Assembly: GCA_946480845.1 (NCBI GenBank)
Contig: CAMLLJ010000004.1
Span: 1 to 32,141 of the forward strand
DNA from: an uncultured Gemmatimonadota bacterium
GTDB lineage: Bacteria; Gemmatimonadota; Gemmatimonadetes; Gemmatimonadales; GWC2-71-9
Reading direction: 5' to 3'
DNA: 32,141 bases
Below, piece after piece: positions 8,163 through 15,685 of this stretch. Positions within the stretch are counted from its first letter, which is position 1. Every line of letters starts with the position of its first letter. Both the position numbers and the translations under genes were made by a program. The notes beneath the pieces were generated by a model. It worked only from the letters and a program-made list of their open reading frames with translations, was not told the origin of the DNA and searched no databases.

Positions 8163-8834
8163 ATGATTCGCGCTGACCTTCGGAGCCGCCTGCGCGCGGC
8201 GGACGTCGAGCTGGTGATCCTGCTGCTGAGCCGCGGCTCCGCCCATCGGCGGGCCGCCGTCGAGCGGCAGCTCGCCGCGGAAGGTCCCGACGCGCTCCTG
8301 GAGAAGCCGGAGCTGCTCGAGCGCCTCCTGGCGGTGCGGACGATGCTGGTTCCATCCGAAGCCCTCTTCTTCTACGTCGTGCTGCGCCACGCGCTCCGCC
8401 GCTCCGGCGTGGACGACCGCGACCTGGCCGACTATCTGGGCTCGCTCATGCTCGAGTTCGGCCGGCGGGACCGCGCCTGGCGCGTGGACTGGAACGACGA
8501 CGCGCGGCACGCCTACCTGGTGGACATCCTCGCCGACCTCGACGCCACCAGCGGCGAGCGGCGCTTCCGGGTCATGGCCCACCTGGGCAACTATGCGCTC
8601 TGGCTGTCCGGGCTCTTCCCCGATTACATCGCGGCGCGGCAGCTCCGGAGCGGGGGGCCCGGCGTCACCTATTACGACGCGCTGGGCAGCCGCGGCTTCG
8701 GCATGGCCTCCGACCACGAGCTGGCGGATCGCTATGGACTCGAGGAGGTCTTCCGGTCCGCCGCGGAGCGTTTCTCCGACATCAGGGCCGCGCTCAACGG
8801 GGTGAGCGAGCGGTATCTCTTTCCCTTGCACTGA
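8163..8834 (+). CDS. uncharacterised helical protein
   Basis: Soluble protein of 223 residues that I do not recognise. Composition suggests an all-alpha fold rich in Leu, Arg and Ala. A region around residues 138-185 (GNYALWLSGLFPDYIA, then GVTYYDALGS) reads like a conserved core rather than random sequence. ATG 8163 is strongly supported by AGGAGGAG at 8147-8154, eight bases upstream. It is divergent from the histidine kinase with very little space between them, so the two may share regulation. Its 3' end overlaps the convergent amidotransferase by 41 bases. Confidence 0.75.
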   Translation: MIRADLRSRLRAADVELVILLLSRGSAHRRAAVERQLAAEGPDALLEKPELLERLLAVRTMLVPSEALFFYVVLRHALRRSGVDDRDLADYLGSLMLEFGRRDRAWRVDWNDDARHAYLVDILADLDATSGERRFRVMAHLGNYALWLSGLFPDYIAARQLRSGGPGVTYYDALGSRGFGMASDHELADRYGLEEVFRSAAERFSDIRAALNGVSERYLFPLH

Positions 8835-9546
8835 GCGCCTCGCGCACGAACGCGGCGAACAGTCCCGCATCGGGCGCTCCGCGCTCGGCGTGCATTTCCT
8901 CGGGATGCCACTGCACGCCCAGTAGCCAGTGGTCGTCGCCCACGCCTTCGATGCCTTCGATCAGGCCATCCTCCGCCCGCGCCGTCGCCTTCAAACCTTC
9001 CGCCAGCACCTTGATGCCCTGATGGTGGAAGGAATTGACCGCCAGGCGCTCCGCCCCGAGCGCCTGGGCGAGCTGGCTGCCGGGCTCGACGCGGACGGCG
9101 TGGGTACGGTCGGTCCGGGCGCCCGGGGCCGCGTGCTCGACGGTCCCCGGCCGTTCGCTGGGGAGGTCCTGCCAGAGCGAACCGCCGAGCGCCACGTTCA
9201 CGACCTGGAGCCCGCGGCAGATGGCGAGCACCGGCAGGCCCGCGTCACGCGCGTGGGCGAACAGGGCGATCTCCATCAGGTCCCGCTCGCGGTCGACCGG
9301 CCCGAGCGCCGGGCCGGCCGGCTCGCGGTAGAGGGCCGGGTCCACGTCCTCGCCGCCCGAGAGGAGCAGGCCGTCCATGGCCTCGAGCAGCTCGGCGGCC
9401 CGCGTCTGGCCCACCAGCGGCGAAACGATGACCGGGATGCCTCCCGCCGCAACGACCGAGCGGACGTAGGCCGCGTTGACGCCGGTGCGGGCCTGGCCGG
9501 CCCAGTCGCGGACGATGCCGGTGACCGCGATGCGCGGCGCCGTCAC
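8794..9546 (-). CDS. class I glutamine amidotransferase, PuuD-like (peptidase C26)
   Basis: Protein of 250 residues in the gamma-glutamyl-gamma-aminobutyrate hydrolase family, which cleaves gamma-glutamyl amide bonds. Visible motifs: LLLSGGEDVDP (oxyanion region), nucleophile Cys110 in AICRGLQVVNVALGGSLWQD, and His214/Glu216 in VQWHPEE, giving the full Cys-His-Glu triad. The start GTG at 9546 overlaps the stop of the upstream lipoprotein gene as GTGA. Possible substrates include gamma-glutamyl-GABA or other gamma-glutamyl amides; no putrescine-pathway neighbour is present to decide. The stop lies inside the convergent helical-protein gene. Confidence 0.88.
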   Translation of the reverse strand: MTAPRIAVTGIVRDWAGQARTGVNAAYVRSVVAAGGIPVIVSPLVGQTRAAELLEAMDGLLLSGGEDVDPALYREPAGPALGPVDRERDLMEIALFAHARDAGLPVLAICRGLQVVNVALGGSLWQDLPSERPGTVEHAAPGARTDRTHAVRVEPGSQLAQALGAERLAVNSFHHQGIKVLAEGLKATARAEDGLIEGIEGVGDDHWLLGVQWHPEEMHAERGAPDAGLFAAFVREALSARERDTARSPR

Positions 9547-10034
9547 CGGAGCGTCGAATCGGGGAAGAGGGGGCACGCCGGATCCTCGTACGCCGCCGGG
9601 TCGGCCTCGATGCCCAGGAGCGGAGCCGACATCGTGCCCATCGAGACGGTGCCGATCTGCGGAGCCGCCTCGACCGGGAGGCCCTCGAAGAGCATGACGC
9701 CCCGGGTGGTGCCGTCCTTCGCGGTCAGCAGCACGCCGAACCCGAGGGCCATGGCCCCCGGCGGCGTGCCTTCCACCCCGATCACCAGCGCCGAATCGGG
9801 TCCCTGCGTGCTTCCGGCGATGGCGGGGTACGTCCCCCCTCCTGCGACGCGGGCCACGAGCCGCGCGGGCACATTGCGGGGCGGCACACTGAGCGTCTGG
9901 CGGGGAATGCCGAACTGGGCGATCACCGAGTTGGGACTGGCCATCGAGGCGATGCCGCAGCCGGCCCGGGAGGTGCCGTCGCCCCCGCAGGCCGCCAGGA
10001 TCGAGATGAGGCCGAACAGTGCCGGGTACCGCAT
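9543..10034 (-). CDS. small lipoprotein of unknown function
   Basis: Predicted lipoprotein of 163 residues. The signal reads MRYPALFGLISILAAC with lipobox LAAC, so the mature protein begins at a lipidated cysteine followed by GGDGTS; a second cysteine (GCGIAS) follows shortly. The mature part is beta-rich, with GVMLFEGLPVEAAPQIGTVSMGT as its most motif-like stretch, which I cannot assign to a family. I chose ATG 10034 because AGGAG lies just upstream and it begins the signal peptide; an earlier in-frame start (10082) would add an unlikely leader. It is coupled to the amidotransferase by a GTGA overlap. Confidence 0.75.
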   Translation of the reverse strand: MRYPALFGLISILAACGGDGTSRAGCGIASMASPNSVIAQFGIPRQTLSVPPRNVPARLVARVAGGGTYPAIAGSTQGPDSALVIGVEGTPPGAMALGFGVLLTAKDGTTRGVMLFEGLPVEAAPQIGTVSMGTMSAPLLGIEADPAAYEDPACPLFPDSTLR

Positions 10035-10123
10035 GCGGGCTCCTGGGATGCGCAGCCCCCTGGTTCCGGGGCCCTGGGACAAACCTAAGATAATGTGGTG
10101 GCAGGGCTTCGCCGATCGGTCGC

Positions 10124-10152
10124 TTGACGCTCGGCGGCGGCGTCCGTAACAT
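10124..10152 (+). promoter_or_regulatory. sigma70-type promoter of the coiled-coil gene
   Basis: TTGACG at 10124-10129 and TAACAT at 10147-10152 are separated by exactly 17 bases. This predicts a transcript start near 10159 and a leader of about 30 bases before the GTG start at 10190. The opposite strand carries TATCTT near 10087-10092, a possible -10 for the divergent lipoprotein, though without a clear -35. Confidence 0.6.
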
Positions 10153-10189
10153 TGGCCGGTCCCCGTGCAGCGACAGCGAGAGGAGCCGC

Positions 10190-10762
10190 GTGAGCGTTTT
10201 CGATGGGTTGCGAGCGCGGCTCGATCGCCTGCTCGCGGAATCGCGCAGCCCCGACGACCGGCGCGCCTACGCCGCCGGCCTCCGGGACGCGGTGATCGAG
10301 GCGAAGGCGGCCGTGAGCGCCATGCGCGATCAGCTCGCGGCCACCGAGCGCGAGCTCGCGCTCGAGCGCCGGCAGCTCGCGGACGCGGAGCGGCGCGGCC
10401 AGCTCGCCGCCGAGATCGCCGACCAGGAGACGATGGGCATCGCCGAGCGCTTCGCGGCCCGCCACCGCGAGCGCGCCGACGTCCTCGAGCGGAAGCTCGC
10501 GGTGCAGCACGACGAGCTCGACCTGGGCGTGCGGGAGCTGGAGTCGATGATGGGCGAGCTCAGGGCGGCGCAGCAGGGACGCGCGCCGGGAAGCGGCGCC
10601 GCCCCCGATGCCGCCTGGCGCAGCATCGATGAGGCGGGTGGCACCCGACCCGAGCTCGACCTCGACGGCGAGCTGCTGCGCGCCCAGGCCGAGCGGCGCC
10701 TGCACGAGGCGGCGGTCGATGCACAGCTCGCACACCTGAAGAAGAAGCTGGGCAGAGAGTGA
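10190..10762 (+). CDS. coiled-coil protein
   Basis: Cytosolic protein of 190 residues dominated by heptad-rich alpha helix: long runs of Glu, Arg, Ala and Leu (for example QLAATERELALERRQLADAE) span about residues 35-130, and a second helix covers about 160-190 ending in LKKKLGRE. The start GTG at 10190 has AGAGGAG upstream and a good promoter further up. The architecture loosely resembles PspA/IM30 envelope-stress proteins, but it lacks a sequence motif that would prove this. It is 64 bases upstream of the POT transporter gene, so they might be co-transcribed. Confidence 0.7.
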   Translation: MSVFDGLRARLDRLLAESRSPDDRRAYAAGLRDAVIEAKAAVSAMRDQLAATERELALERRQLADAERRGQLAAEIADQETMGIAERFAARHRERADVLERKLAVQHDELDLGVRELESMMGELRAAQQGRAPGSGAAPDAAWRSIDEAGGTRPELDLDGELLRAQAERRLHEAAVDAQLAHLKKKLGRE

Positions 10763-10826
10763 CCAGTACCGCAGGGCCCCAGGCCTCCCGCACGACGCCT
10801 TCCTGACTGAATCCTCGGAGATTCCA

Positions 10827-12359
10827 TTGGCCACCATGACCCAACCGGCCGCGCCGGTGTCGTCCGCAACGGACACCGCCTTCTTCGGCCACCCGCGGGG
10901 GCTGTCCACGCTCTTCTTCACCGAGATGTGGGAGCGGTTCAGCTACTACGGGATGCGGGCGATCCTGATCCTGTTCATGACCGCGCCGCTCGCCACCGGC
11001 GGGCTGGGCTTCGATACCGCGACGGCCGGGCCTATTTACGCGCTGTACACGGCGATGGTCTACCTGGTGGCCCTGCCGGGCGGCTGGTTCGCCGACCGGG
11101 TGATCGGGCAGCAGCGGGCCGTCTTCTACGGCGGCGTCGTGATCATGTGCGGGCACATCTCGCTGGCCATGGAGGGGATCCCCTTCTTCCTGCTGGGGCT
11201 CTTCCTCGTCATCGTCGGCACCGGGCTGCTCAAGCCCAACATCAGCACCATCGTCGGCCAGCTCTATGACGAAGAGGACCGCCGGCGCGACGCCGGGTTC
11301 TCGATCTACTACATGGGCATCAACCTGGGCGCGGCGATCTCGCCGTTCGTCTGCGGATGGCTGGCGCAGAGCGCGGGCTTCCGCTCGATGCTGCAGGGGT
11401 GGGGCCTCGACCCGGCGCGCTCCTGGCACTGGGGCTTCGGGGCCGCCGCGGTCGGCATGTTCCTCGGGCTCGTCCAGTACCGGCTGGGCCGGGCCAAGCT
11501 GCGCGGCGCCGGGGCCGAGCCCAACGATCCGCTCAGCGACGGCCAGCGGCGGGGCGCGATCTTCGCGCTGCTCGCCATCATCGGGATCGGCGCGCTGATC
11601 CTGCTCACCGCCGGCAACTCGGCGCTGGGCGCGGTCCCCACGGTCAACAAGTCGGTCGCCTTCATCCTGCTGGTGACGCCGGTGGCGTTCTTTGCCTGGC
11701 TGCTCACCGCCGGCAGCCGCGACCGCGACGAGCGCAAGCGGCACCTGGTCATCCTGGTGCTCTTCCTCGGCGCGTCGGTGTTCTGGGCGGCCTTCGAGCA
11801 GGCGGGCTCGACCCTCAACCTCTTCGCCCAGCGGAGCACCCGGACCAGCATCCTCGGCTTCGACTTTCCGGCGAGCTGGTTCCAGTCGGCCAATGCGGCG
11901 TTCATCATCCTGCTGGCGCCGGTGTTCGCCTGGCTGTGGATCCGGCTGGGCAAGCGCGAGCCGTCGAGCCCCGGCAAGTTCACCTTCGGCCTGCTCTTCG
12001 CATCGCTGGGCTTCGCGCTGCTGATCCCGGCGGCCCGGATGGCCGATGCCGGCACGCAGGTGAGCCCGCTGTGGCTGCTGGGCACCTACCTGCTGCACAC
12101 GATCGGCGAGCTGAGCCTGAGCCCGGTGGGACTCTCGGCGATGACCAGGCTCGCGCCGATGCGCTACGCGGGCCTCATGCTGGGCGTCTGGTTCCTCGCC
12201 AGCTCGGTGGGCAACTTCATCGGCGGCAACGTGTCGGGCTTCTACGAGACCTTCACGACCGACCAGATCTTCATGGCCGTGGCCGGGTTCACGATGCTGA
12301 TGTGCCTGGTGCTCGCGCTCTTCGTAAAGCCGATCAGGCGGATGCTGGCCAGGGCCTGA
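10827..12359 (+). CDS. POT/PTR2 family proton-coupled oligopeptide transporter
   Basis: Inner-membrane MFS transporter of 510 residues, matching the family's usual length and helix count. The POT signature is present near the N-terminus: FFTEMWERFSYYGMRAILIL, containing the ExxERFxYY proton/peptide motif. GTGLLKPNISTIVGQLY follows in the first half, matching the second family signature, and FWAAFEQAGSTLNLFA occurs in the second half. It imports di- and tripeptides with protons. A TTG at 10827 is taken as start because GGAG sits six bases before it; an ATG at 10836 is the alternative. The cytochrome gene begins five bases after its stop. Confidence 0.93.
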   Translation: MATMTQPAAPVSSATDTAFFGHPRGLSTLFFTEMWERFSYYGMRAILILFMTAPLATGGLGFDTATAGPIYALYTAMVYLVALPGGWFADRVIGQQRAVFYGGVVIMCGHISLAMEGIPFFLLGLFLVIVGTGLLKPNISTIVGQLYDEEDRRRDAGFSIYYMGINLGAAISPFVCGWLAQSAGFRSMLQGWGLDPARSWHWGFGAAAVGMFLGLVQYRLGRAKLRGAGAEPNDPLSDGQRRGAIFALLAIIGIGALILLTAGNSALGAVPTVNKSVAFILLVTPVAFFAWLLTAGSRDRDERKRHLVILVLFLGASVFWAAFEQAGSTLNLFAQRSTRTSILGFDFPASWFQSANAAFIILLAPVFAWLWIRLGKREPSSPGKFTFGLLFASLGFALLIPAARMADAGTQVSPLWLLGTYLLHTIGELSLSPVGLSAMTRLAPMRYAGLMLGVWFLASSVGNFIGGNVSGFYETFTTDQIFMAVAGFTMLMCLVLALFVKPIRRMLARA

Positions 12360-12364
12360 CGGCG

Positions 12365-13228
12365 ATGTCCGCGCGCGCGCTCCCGATGCTGACCATACTC
12401 GCCGCGCTCACGGCCTGTGAGCGGCCGGGGGAGCCCCCGGCCGCCGCTGCGCCCGACTCCCCCGGCGACTCCACCGCCATCGCGTACGCGATCCCGCACG
12501 ATTCCACGATCGGAGACGATTCGCTCGGCCGCGCAATCCGGCGCGGCAGGGCGCTGCTCGCGCACACCCGGGACAGCCTCCCGCGGAACGTTGGCAACGC
12601 CCTCAACTGCACCAGCTGCCACCCCGACGACGGCACCCGGCCGAATGCGATGCCCTGGGTCGGCGTGTACGGGACCTTTCCCCAGTACCGGTCGCGATCG
12701 GCCTCGGTCCAGATCATCGAGGACCGCATCAACGACTGCTTCGAGCGCAGCATGAACGGCACCGGCCTGGCGCGGGACGGGCGCGACATGCGCGACATCA
12801 TCGCGTACATGGCATTCCTGTCGCGCGGCGTGCCGGTCGGGGAGCGGGTGCCGGGGCAGGGGCTCCCGCGCCTTTCGCTCACGGCGGGGGATTCCGCCGC
12901 CGGCGCCGCCGTCTTCGCCGCCAAGTGCGCCCGCTGCCACGGCGCCGGCGGGGAGGGCTCGGTCGGGCCGCCCGTCTGGGGACCGCAGTCGTACAACATC
13001 GGGGCCGGCATGTCGCGGCTCCGGACCGCGTCGGCCTTCATCCGCTACAACATGCCGCAGGACCTCCGGGGCACGCTCACCGACCGCGAGGCGGTGGACG
13101 TGGCCGCGTTCATCAACGCCCAGCCGCGCCCCGACCTGCCGGGCAAGGAGCGGGACTGGCCCAACGGAGACCCGCCACCGGACGTTGCCTACCCGACGAC
13201 GGCCGCGGCGTCGCGGGCCACCCGCTAG
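12365..13228 (+). CDS. TsdA-like dihaem c-type cytochrome lipoprotein
   Basis: Predicted lipoprotein of 287 residues (lipobox around Cys18 in LAALTAC) with two haem-c sites: CTSCH at 82-86 and CARCH at 188-192. The segment DRINDCFERSMNG (Cys125) matches the region of thiosulfate dehydrogenase TsdA that supplies the unusual cysteine ligand to haem 1, and FIRYNMP (Met230) fits the methionine ligand of haem 2. TsdA joins two thiosulfates to tetrathionate, or runs in reverse, in the periplasm. The ATG at 12365 follows the transporter stop by five bases. Lipid anchoring differs from soluble TsdA. No other Sox gene is visible, so the direction of the reaction cannot be judged. Confidence 0.82.
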   Translation: MSARALPMLTILAALTACERPGEPPAAAAPDSPGDSTAIAYAIPHDSTIGDDSLGRAIRRGRALLAHTRDSLPRNVGNALNCTSCHPDDGTRPNAMPWVGVYGTFPQYRSRSASVQIIEDRINDCFERSMNGTGLARDGRDMRDIIAYMAFLSRGVPVGERVPGQGLPRLSLTAGDSAAGAAVFAAKCARCHGAGGEGSVGPPVWGPQSYNIGAGMSRLRTASAFIRYNMPQDLRGTLTDREAVDVAAFINAQPRPDLPGKERDWPNGDPPPDVAYPTTAAASRATR

Positions 13229-13245
13229 CCATCCGCCTGCTGGAA

Positions 13246-13261
13246 GGTGACGACTGTCACC
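13246..13261. promoter_or_regulatory. perfect inverted repeat GGTGAC-GACT-GTCACC
   Basis: Six-base arms separated by four bases, in the 94-base gap between the cytochrome gene and the small charged protein gene. There is no T tract, so it is more likely an operator than a terminator. No partner regulator is identified. Confidence 0.35.
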
Positions 13262-13322
13262 GCGCGCACCCTGCCGGAAGGGCGCTATTGCTGCACGCGA
13301 TCGCACCCCAACGGAGGACGCA

Positions 13323-13571
13323 ATGGCACGCAACCAGTCGCAGGACTACGCCACCATGGACGAGGACGAGCGGCGCCGCTTCGCCGGCGAGCCGCCCGCC
13401 GCGGAGACGCCCGGGGAGCTCGAGTTCGGCGAGCCGCGGGACGAAGACAACCGGGGCCACAGCCAGCTCGACCAGGCGGACGAGCACGGCGACCCGGAGC
13501 ACCGGGACGGGCTCGCGGCGCAGCTCGACGATGAGAAGCATGCCCGCAAGGCCCGGCGTCCGAAGCGCTGA
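13323..13571 (+). CDS. small highly charged protein
   Basis: Protein of 82 residues, almost entirely hydrophilic (Asp, Glu, Arg, Gly, His), with no cysteine and no hydrophobic core, so probably disordered. It begins MARNQSQDYATMDEDERRRF and ends in the basic KHARKARRPKR. GGAGG lies six bases before the ATG. It precedes the DUF2892/SRPBCC gene by 36 bases on the same strand. Small charged proteins of this type are often stress-related in soil bacteria; that is inference only, and I do not recognise a named family. Confidence 0.65.
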   Translation: MARNQSQDYATMDEDERRRFAGEPPAAETPGELEFGEPRDEDNRGHSQLDQADEHGDPEHRDGLAAQLDDEKHARKARRPKR

Positions 13572-13607
13572 CCCACGCACCCACCTGCGACTGACAGGGG
13601 AAGACCG

Positions 13608-14366
13608 ATGCAAGGCTCGATGGAGGAGGCGTCGCTGCCCGACGGCGACGTGAGGATCGGCAGCGGGTACCGCCGCGGCGCACCCAACGTGGGCACGCTG
13701 GAACGCGTCCTGTCGGCGGCCGCCGGCGTGGCGCTGATCGGCTACAGCTACCAGCGGAACCGGCTGCGCTCGGTCCTGGTGCCGCTCGGCACGAGCCTCG
13801 TGGCGCGCGCGGTCACGGGCCGTTGCCCGGTGAGCCGCGCCCTCGGCCGCAACACCGCCGGGCCGAAGGCGGCGGCGCGGAGCCCGGTGGCGAGCGTGCA
13901 TCGCGGGCAGGGGATCAAGGTGGAGCAGAGCGTGATCATCGACCGGCCGGCGGCCGAGCTCTTCGCCTACTGGCGGGACTTCGAGAACCTGCCGCGGTTC
14001 ATGCACCACCTGGAGTCGGTCACCTCCACGGGGCCCGGGCGCTCCCACTGGGCGGTGAAGGGGCCGGCCGGCACCCAGATCGAATGGGACGCGGAGGTCC
14101 ACAACGAAATCGAGCCGGAGCTGATCGCCTGGCGGTCGCTGCCGGGCTCGGAGGTGAACAACGCGGGGTCGGTGCACTTCCGGCCGATCGCCGGCGGGAC
14201 GCGCACCCTGGTGCGCGTGGTGCTCAGCTACGAGCCGCCCGCCGGGCGCCTCGGCGCGGCCGTGGCGCGGCTCTTCGGCGAAGAGCCGTCACGCCAGGTG
14301 CGGGACGACCTGCGCCGCTTCAAGGAGGTGATGGAAGCCTCCGTGGGCCGCGACATCAGGCCTTGA
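13608..14366 (+). CDS. DUF2892 membrane segment fused to SRPBCC (polyketide cyclase-like) domain
   Basis: Protein of 252 residues. Residues about 25-85 resemble the DUF2892 (YgaP-like) membrane-hairpin domain (LERVLSAAAGVALIGYSYQR, then GRCPVSRALG). Residues about 100-245 are a SRPBCC/START-like hydrophobic-pocket domain beginning VEQSVIIDRPAAELFAYWRD and including FENLPRFMHHLESV, as in COG5637 proteins. The family's ligand is unknown. AGGGGAAG precedes the ATG at 13608. It follows the small charged protein closely and may share its transcript. Its 3' end overlaps the convergent TauE/SafE gene by 11 bases. Confidence 0.85.
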   Translation: MQGSMEEASLPDGDVRIGSGYRRGAPNVGTLERVLSAAAGVALIGYSYQRNRLRSVLVPLGTSLVARAVTGRCPVSRALGRNTAGPKAAARSPVASVHRGQGIKVEQSVIIDRPAAELFAYWRDFENLPRFMHHLESVTSTGPGRSHWAVKGPAGTQIEWDAEVHNEIEPELIAWRSLPGSEVNNAGSVHFRPIAGGTRTLVRVVLSYEPPAGRLGAAVARLFGEEPSRQVRDDLRRFKEVMEASVGRDIRP

Positions 14367-14712
14367 AGAACATGCGTACCGCCACCAGCACGAGGAACAC
14401 GGCAAAGAGCCGCTGCAGGAGCGCAGGCTGCATTGACTGCGCCAGCCGCGCCCCGAACCAGGCGCCGAAGAAGAGGCCCACGGCGACGAGCACCGCCGCG
14501 CGGATTTCGAGGTTGCCGGCCTTCCAGTAGGTCATCGCTCCCAGCAGGCCGACCGGCAGCAGCAGCGCGCCGAGCGAGGTGCCGGTGGCGGACTTGATCG
14601 TCATGCCTCCGAAATAGACCAGCGCGGGCACGATCAGCACGCCGCCGCCAATTCCGAAGAGCCCGGCGAGCACGCCTGCGGCCAGGCCGATGAGCACCAA
14701 CGTGAGCACCAT
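14356..14712 (-). CDS. half-size TauE/SafE family membrane protein
   Basis: Inner-membrane protein of 118 residues with four predicted helices. The motifs GLAAGVLAGLFGIGGGVLIV and KSATGTSLGALLLPVG are typical of one TauE/SafE repeat; full-length members (about 250 residues) carry two copies, and half-size versions probably assemble as dimers. The family exports sulfite, sulfoacetate or other organic anions. ATG 14712 has GGAG upstream. The next gene on the other strand starts 54 bases away, so the two are divergent. Nearby sulfur chemistry (TsdA-like cytochrome) makes a sulfur anion plausible but does not prove it. Confidence 0.85.
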   Translation of the reverse strand: MVLTLVLIGLAAGVLAGLFGIGGGVLIVPALVYFGGMTIKSATGTSLGALLLPVGLLGAMTYWKAGNLEIRAAVLVAVGLFFGAWFGARLAQSMQPALLQRLFAVFLVLVAVRMFFKA

Positions 14713-14766
14713 GGGCGGACACTCCGCGTGAAGGTGGGGATGTCGCAAGGTAATCGGGAGGAGCCG

Positions 14767-15666
14767 GTGATCTACGACTGCCTCGTGGTCGGCGCCGGGC
14801 CGGCGGGGCTCAGCGCCGCCCTGCTGCTGGGCCGCACCCGGCGGACCGTGCTGGTCTGCGACTCGGGAGCGGGCCGGAACCGCGCGGCCGCCGAGATGCA
14901 CGGGTACCTGACCCGCGACGGCATGGCACCGGGCGACTTCCGGGCGGCCGGACGGGCGGAGCTGAGCCAGTACGGGACGGTCGAGGTCCGCGACGTCCTG
15001 GTTACCGACGCCGAGGCGGTCGACGGCGGGTTCGAGATCACGCTCGAGGGCGGTGAACGCCGCCGCGGGCGGACGCTCCTGCTCTGCACCGGCGTCGTGG
15101 ACGCGGTCCCGGACATCGAGGGCATCGCCGCCCTCTACGGCACCTCGGTGCACCACTGCCCGTTCTGCGACGGGTGGGAGCACCGCGACGAGCCGATCGC
15201 CGTGCACGGCTGCGATGAGAGCGCCGGCGGCTACGCGCTCGGCATGCTGCGCTGGAGCCGCGACCTGGTGCTCTGCACCGACGGTGCCGACGCGCTCTCA
15301 GCGGGCGACAAGGCGTCGCTGGCGCGGCACGGGGTGCGGGTCCGGGCCGAGCGGATCCTGCGGCTGGAGGGGAATGGGGGTCGGCTCGAGCGGATCGTCT
15401 TCGCCGACGGCCCGCCGCTCGGCCGGACGGCGCTCTTCTTCTGCGCGGGCCAGCGGCAGCATTCGGACCTCGCCGCGCGCATCGGCGCGCGGTTCACCGA
15501 CAAGGGTGTGGTGGACACGAAGGGCGCCGAGCGCACCACGGTCCCCGGGCTGTGGGTGGCGGGCGACGCCTCGAAGGATGCCCAGCTCGTCATCGTGGCC
15601 GCGGCGGAAGGCGCCGCGGCGGCCGTGTCGATCAACACCTGGCTCACCCGCGCGGAGCTGGCCTGA
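14767..15666 (+). CDS. thioredoxin-reductase-like FAD/NAD(P) oxidoreductase
   Basis: Flavoprotein of 299 residues, the usual length for the thioredoxin-reductase class. The FAD motif VVGAGPAGLSAALLLGR is at the N-terminus, the redox pair is CPFC (131/134) in HHCPFCDGWEHRD, and the C-terminal GLWVAGDASKDAQLV motif binds the flavin. Canonical TrxB has CATC; the CPFCDGW form marks a related TrxR-like branch with uncertain partner. GTG 14767 is chosen because GGGAGGAG lies directly upstream; a GTG at 14728 would add 13 residues. The NADPH-binding glycine motif appears degenerate (VHGCDESAGGYALG), so the donor may differ. Confidence 0.85.
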   Translation: MIYDCLVVGAGPAGLSAALLLGRTRRTVLVCDSGAGRNRAAAEMHGYLTRDGMAPGDFRAAGRAELSQYGTVEVRDVLVTDAEAVDGGFEITLEGGERRRGRTLLLCTGVVDAVPDIEGIAALYGTSVHHCPFCDGWEHRDEPIAVHGCDESAGGYALGMLRWSRDLVLCTDGADALSAGDKASLARHGVRVRAERILRLEGNGGRLERIVFADGPPLGRTALFFCAGQRQHSDLAARIGARFTDKGVVDTKGAERTTVPGLWVAGDASKDAQLVIVAAAEGAAAAVSINTWLTRAELA

Positions 15667-15685
15667 TCCCCGCCTGCACCACGCC

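Noticed and set aside
10190..10762. PspA/IM30 assignment for the coiled-coil protein
   Set aside because: Only the helical pattern agrees; no diagnostic sequence is visible.
14356..14712. Truncated TauE/SafE pseudogene
   Set aside because: Half-size members with one four-helix repeat are a normal form of the family, and the start, ribosome site and stop are clean.
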